Positions 5,301-6,345 of a stretch of DNA of 6,345 nt are shown in pieces. Numbering within the stretch: position 1 is the stretch's first letter; every line of letters starts with the position of its first letter. The DNA is from Prevotellaceae bacterium (GTDB lineage: Bacteria; Bacteroidota; Bacteroidia; Bacteroidales; UBA932). Position numbers and translations under genes: made by a program. Location of the stretch: the NCBI GenBank assembly GCA_031257455.1, contig JAIROQ010000195.1, positions 1 through 6,345 on the forward strand, read 5' to 3'. The notes under the pieces were generated by a model. The model searched no databases. It saw only the letters and a program-made list of their open reading frames with translations, and was not told the DNA's origin.

Positions 5301-6344
5301 TTACAGTTGGCGGTAACAACGGACTACAGCCGCTTGGTTATCGCCAGTATTTGTTAATCCAATGTAACCGCAATTCCTATACACACTGGCAGAGCTAGTA
5401 GTAATGTCAATACCAAAGCCATCTTCTCGACTACTATCGTTCGTATACCAGTGACCATAATCATTTTTTACGCCGTTTACTATTCCATATATTGAAGCAA
5501 ATCCATAAGGATCGGTGATCGGTGTACACCTCGCGTTATATGCACGCAGCGCAGCGCCTGGACTCGACCCAATAGCTGTAGCAAGCGTGGAACAGGTAGC
5601 ACGTACAGGCAAGAGCCAACTGGACGGGCAAATACCCTGTACATTGCCGGATGAACCACTCGTACCGTCCGCATAAGAATTATACACTTGCGCCCATGTA
5701 TAATACCTTCCACATTCTTCTTTTGTGCAGCCACTAATAGCATAACCTACTGTAGATCCATTATAGCTTGCTAATTTTACATTTTGCGCCAGCCACCAGT
5801 TATTATCGGGCATGTGAACAATCCGGTATAATTCGGCATCGCGCGTATCTTTTATCCATGCTTCCCAATTGTATGCACCGCTTTGGCGCTCCCGGCAGCG
5901 ATGTGTGTCATCCATATATAAATCGCTTCCTGTATAGGGACACCAAAGCCCGGGATAGCCTGTGGCGTCTGTTATTGTTGTCGGCGTCATGGTTACGGCA
6001 GCAGTAGCAATGGTTGTCCCATTTACCGTTTGCACAGTTGTTCCATTTGATGCAATCAATGTAAATGGGGGCGTTCCTGCCAATGTGTAAGAGCCATTAG
6101 TATTCGCAAGGACATTCGGCGGGTAATCGCTGCCATAGGCGCACCAGTTGAATTGGCCGGTGGCGTTGCTCAACGTGGCGGTAACGGTCGAAGGGTTGGT
6201 CGTTACATAAAAGCCGCGCGTGTTACCGGCAACCGTAGTAATGCTACCGGCAGTAGCCGCAGCCCCGCTGATGACGGCTTTGGCAAACGTGCCGGGCGAT
6301 GTGCCGGAAACCGGGCACAAGTCTATCCATACCCACACGCGGTT
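5301..6344 (-). CDS. Secreted protein with C-terminal Fibrobacter-succinogenes-type (TIGR02145) domain, N-terminus cut by window
   Basis: The frame is open from the right window edge to TAA at 5301-5303, giving 347 visible residues with the true start outside. Visible residues 1-140 are rich in Thr, Ser, Ala, Gly and Asn, with beta-type repeats typical of extracellular surface regions. Residues about 157-347 fit TIGR02145, the major paralogous domain first described in Fibrobacter succinogenes: RDAELYRIVHMPDNNWWLAQNV, then GRYYTWAQVYN, GNVQGICPSSWLLPV, DPYGFASIYG, a YGHWYTND block and a terminal VVRCYRQL. Eleven cysteines are visible, at least some probably disulfide-bonded, which suits a secreted location. 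No type IX secretion C-terminal sorting domain follows; the paralogous domain runs to the C-terminus. Its molecular role is unknown, with surface adhesion or polysaccharide contact being guesses. The GTG at 6336-6338 is an internal valine codon, not a supported start. Confidence 0.82.
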   Translation of the reverse strand, partial: NRVWVWIDLCPVSGTSPGTFAKAVISGAAATAGSITTVAGNTRGFYVTTNPSTVTATLSNATGQFNWCAYGSDYPPNVLANTNGSYTLAGTPPFTLIASNGTTVQTVNGTTIATAAVTMTPTTITDATGYPGLWCPYTGSDLYMDDTHRCRERQSGAYNWEAWIKDTRDAELYRIVHMPDNNWWLAQNVKLASYNGSTVGYAISGCTKEECGRYYTWAQVYNSYADGTSGSSGNVQGICPSSWLLPVRATCSTLATAIGSSPGAALRAYNARCTPITDPYGFASIYGIVNGVKNDYGHWYTNDSSREDGFGIDITTSSASVYRNCGYIGLTNTGDNQAAVVRCYRQL

Positions 6345-6345
6345 G

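Noticed and set aside
5480..6007. ORFs at 5480-5743 (minus) and 5768-6007 (plus)
   Set aside because: Both are other-frame shadows of the TIGR02145-domain gene.

Overview
The window looks like a chromosomal segment of a Bacteroidota bacterium, probably in or near Bacteroidales. The evidence is the combination of an OmpA-family protein with a TPR, beta-propeller, carboxypeptidase-regulatory-like and OmpA layout (the PorE-type layout), a Fibrobacter-succinogenes-type paralogous domain (TIGR02145), exact TAnnTTTG promoter -7 elements, start codons without clear Shine-Dalgarno sites, and an AT-rich 5' leader. All four confident genes lie on the minus strand, so gene order in the direction of transcription runs from right to left.

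Region by region: 1-1068 holds nearly all of mqnC, a radical SAM enzyme of futalosine-dependent menaquinone synthesis, cut at its C-terminus by the window edge. 1069-1132 is a short gap filled by a terminator-like hairpin. 1133-3193 encodes a 686-residue exported OmpA-family protein of PorE-like architecture. 3215-4273 encodes a 352-residue exported protein made almost wholly of TPR repeats. The TPR gene is upstream of the OmpA gene with only 21 bp between them, so the two are probably an operon driven from the leader at about 4300-4400. 5301-6344 is the 3' part of a secreted Thr/Ser/Ala-rich protein ending in a TIGR02145 domain, cut by the right edge.

Between the TPR gene and the TIGR02145 gene is about 1 kb (4274-5300) without a convincing protein gene. 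It is a dense mosaic of repeats and hairpins: 7-bp and 17-bp tandem repeats; two tight hairpins, one with a GCAA tetraloop, overlapping a doubtful 46-codon ORF; two copies of a 42-bp palindrome-bearing unit in plus orientation; an 18-bp perfect inverted repeat; two more 42-bp units in minus orientation; and a further partial copy. Paired substitutions between copies keep the palindromes intact, which is the most interesting signal in the window.

Functionally, the TPR and OmpA-family proteins are likely envelope partners, periplasmic or outer-membrane-facing, with the OmpA domain anchoring to peptidoglycan. mqnC is a housekeeping respiratory-quinone gene and need not be related to them. I see no defence system, CRISPR array, transposase, tRNA or rRNA gene.
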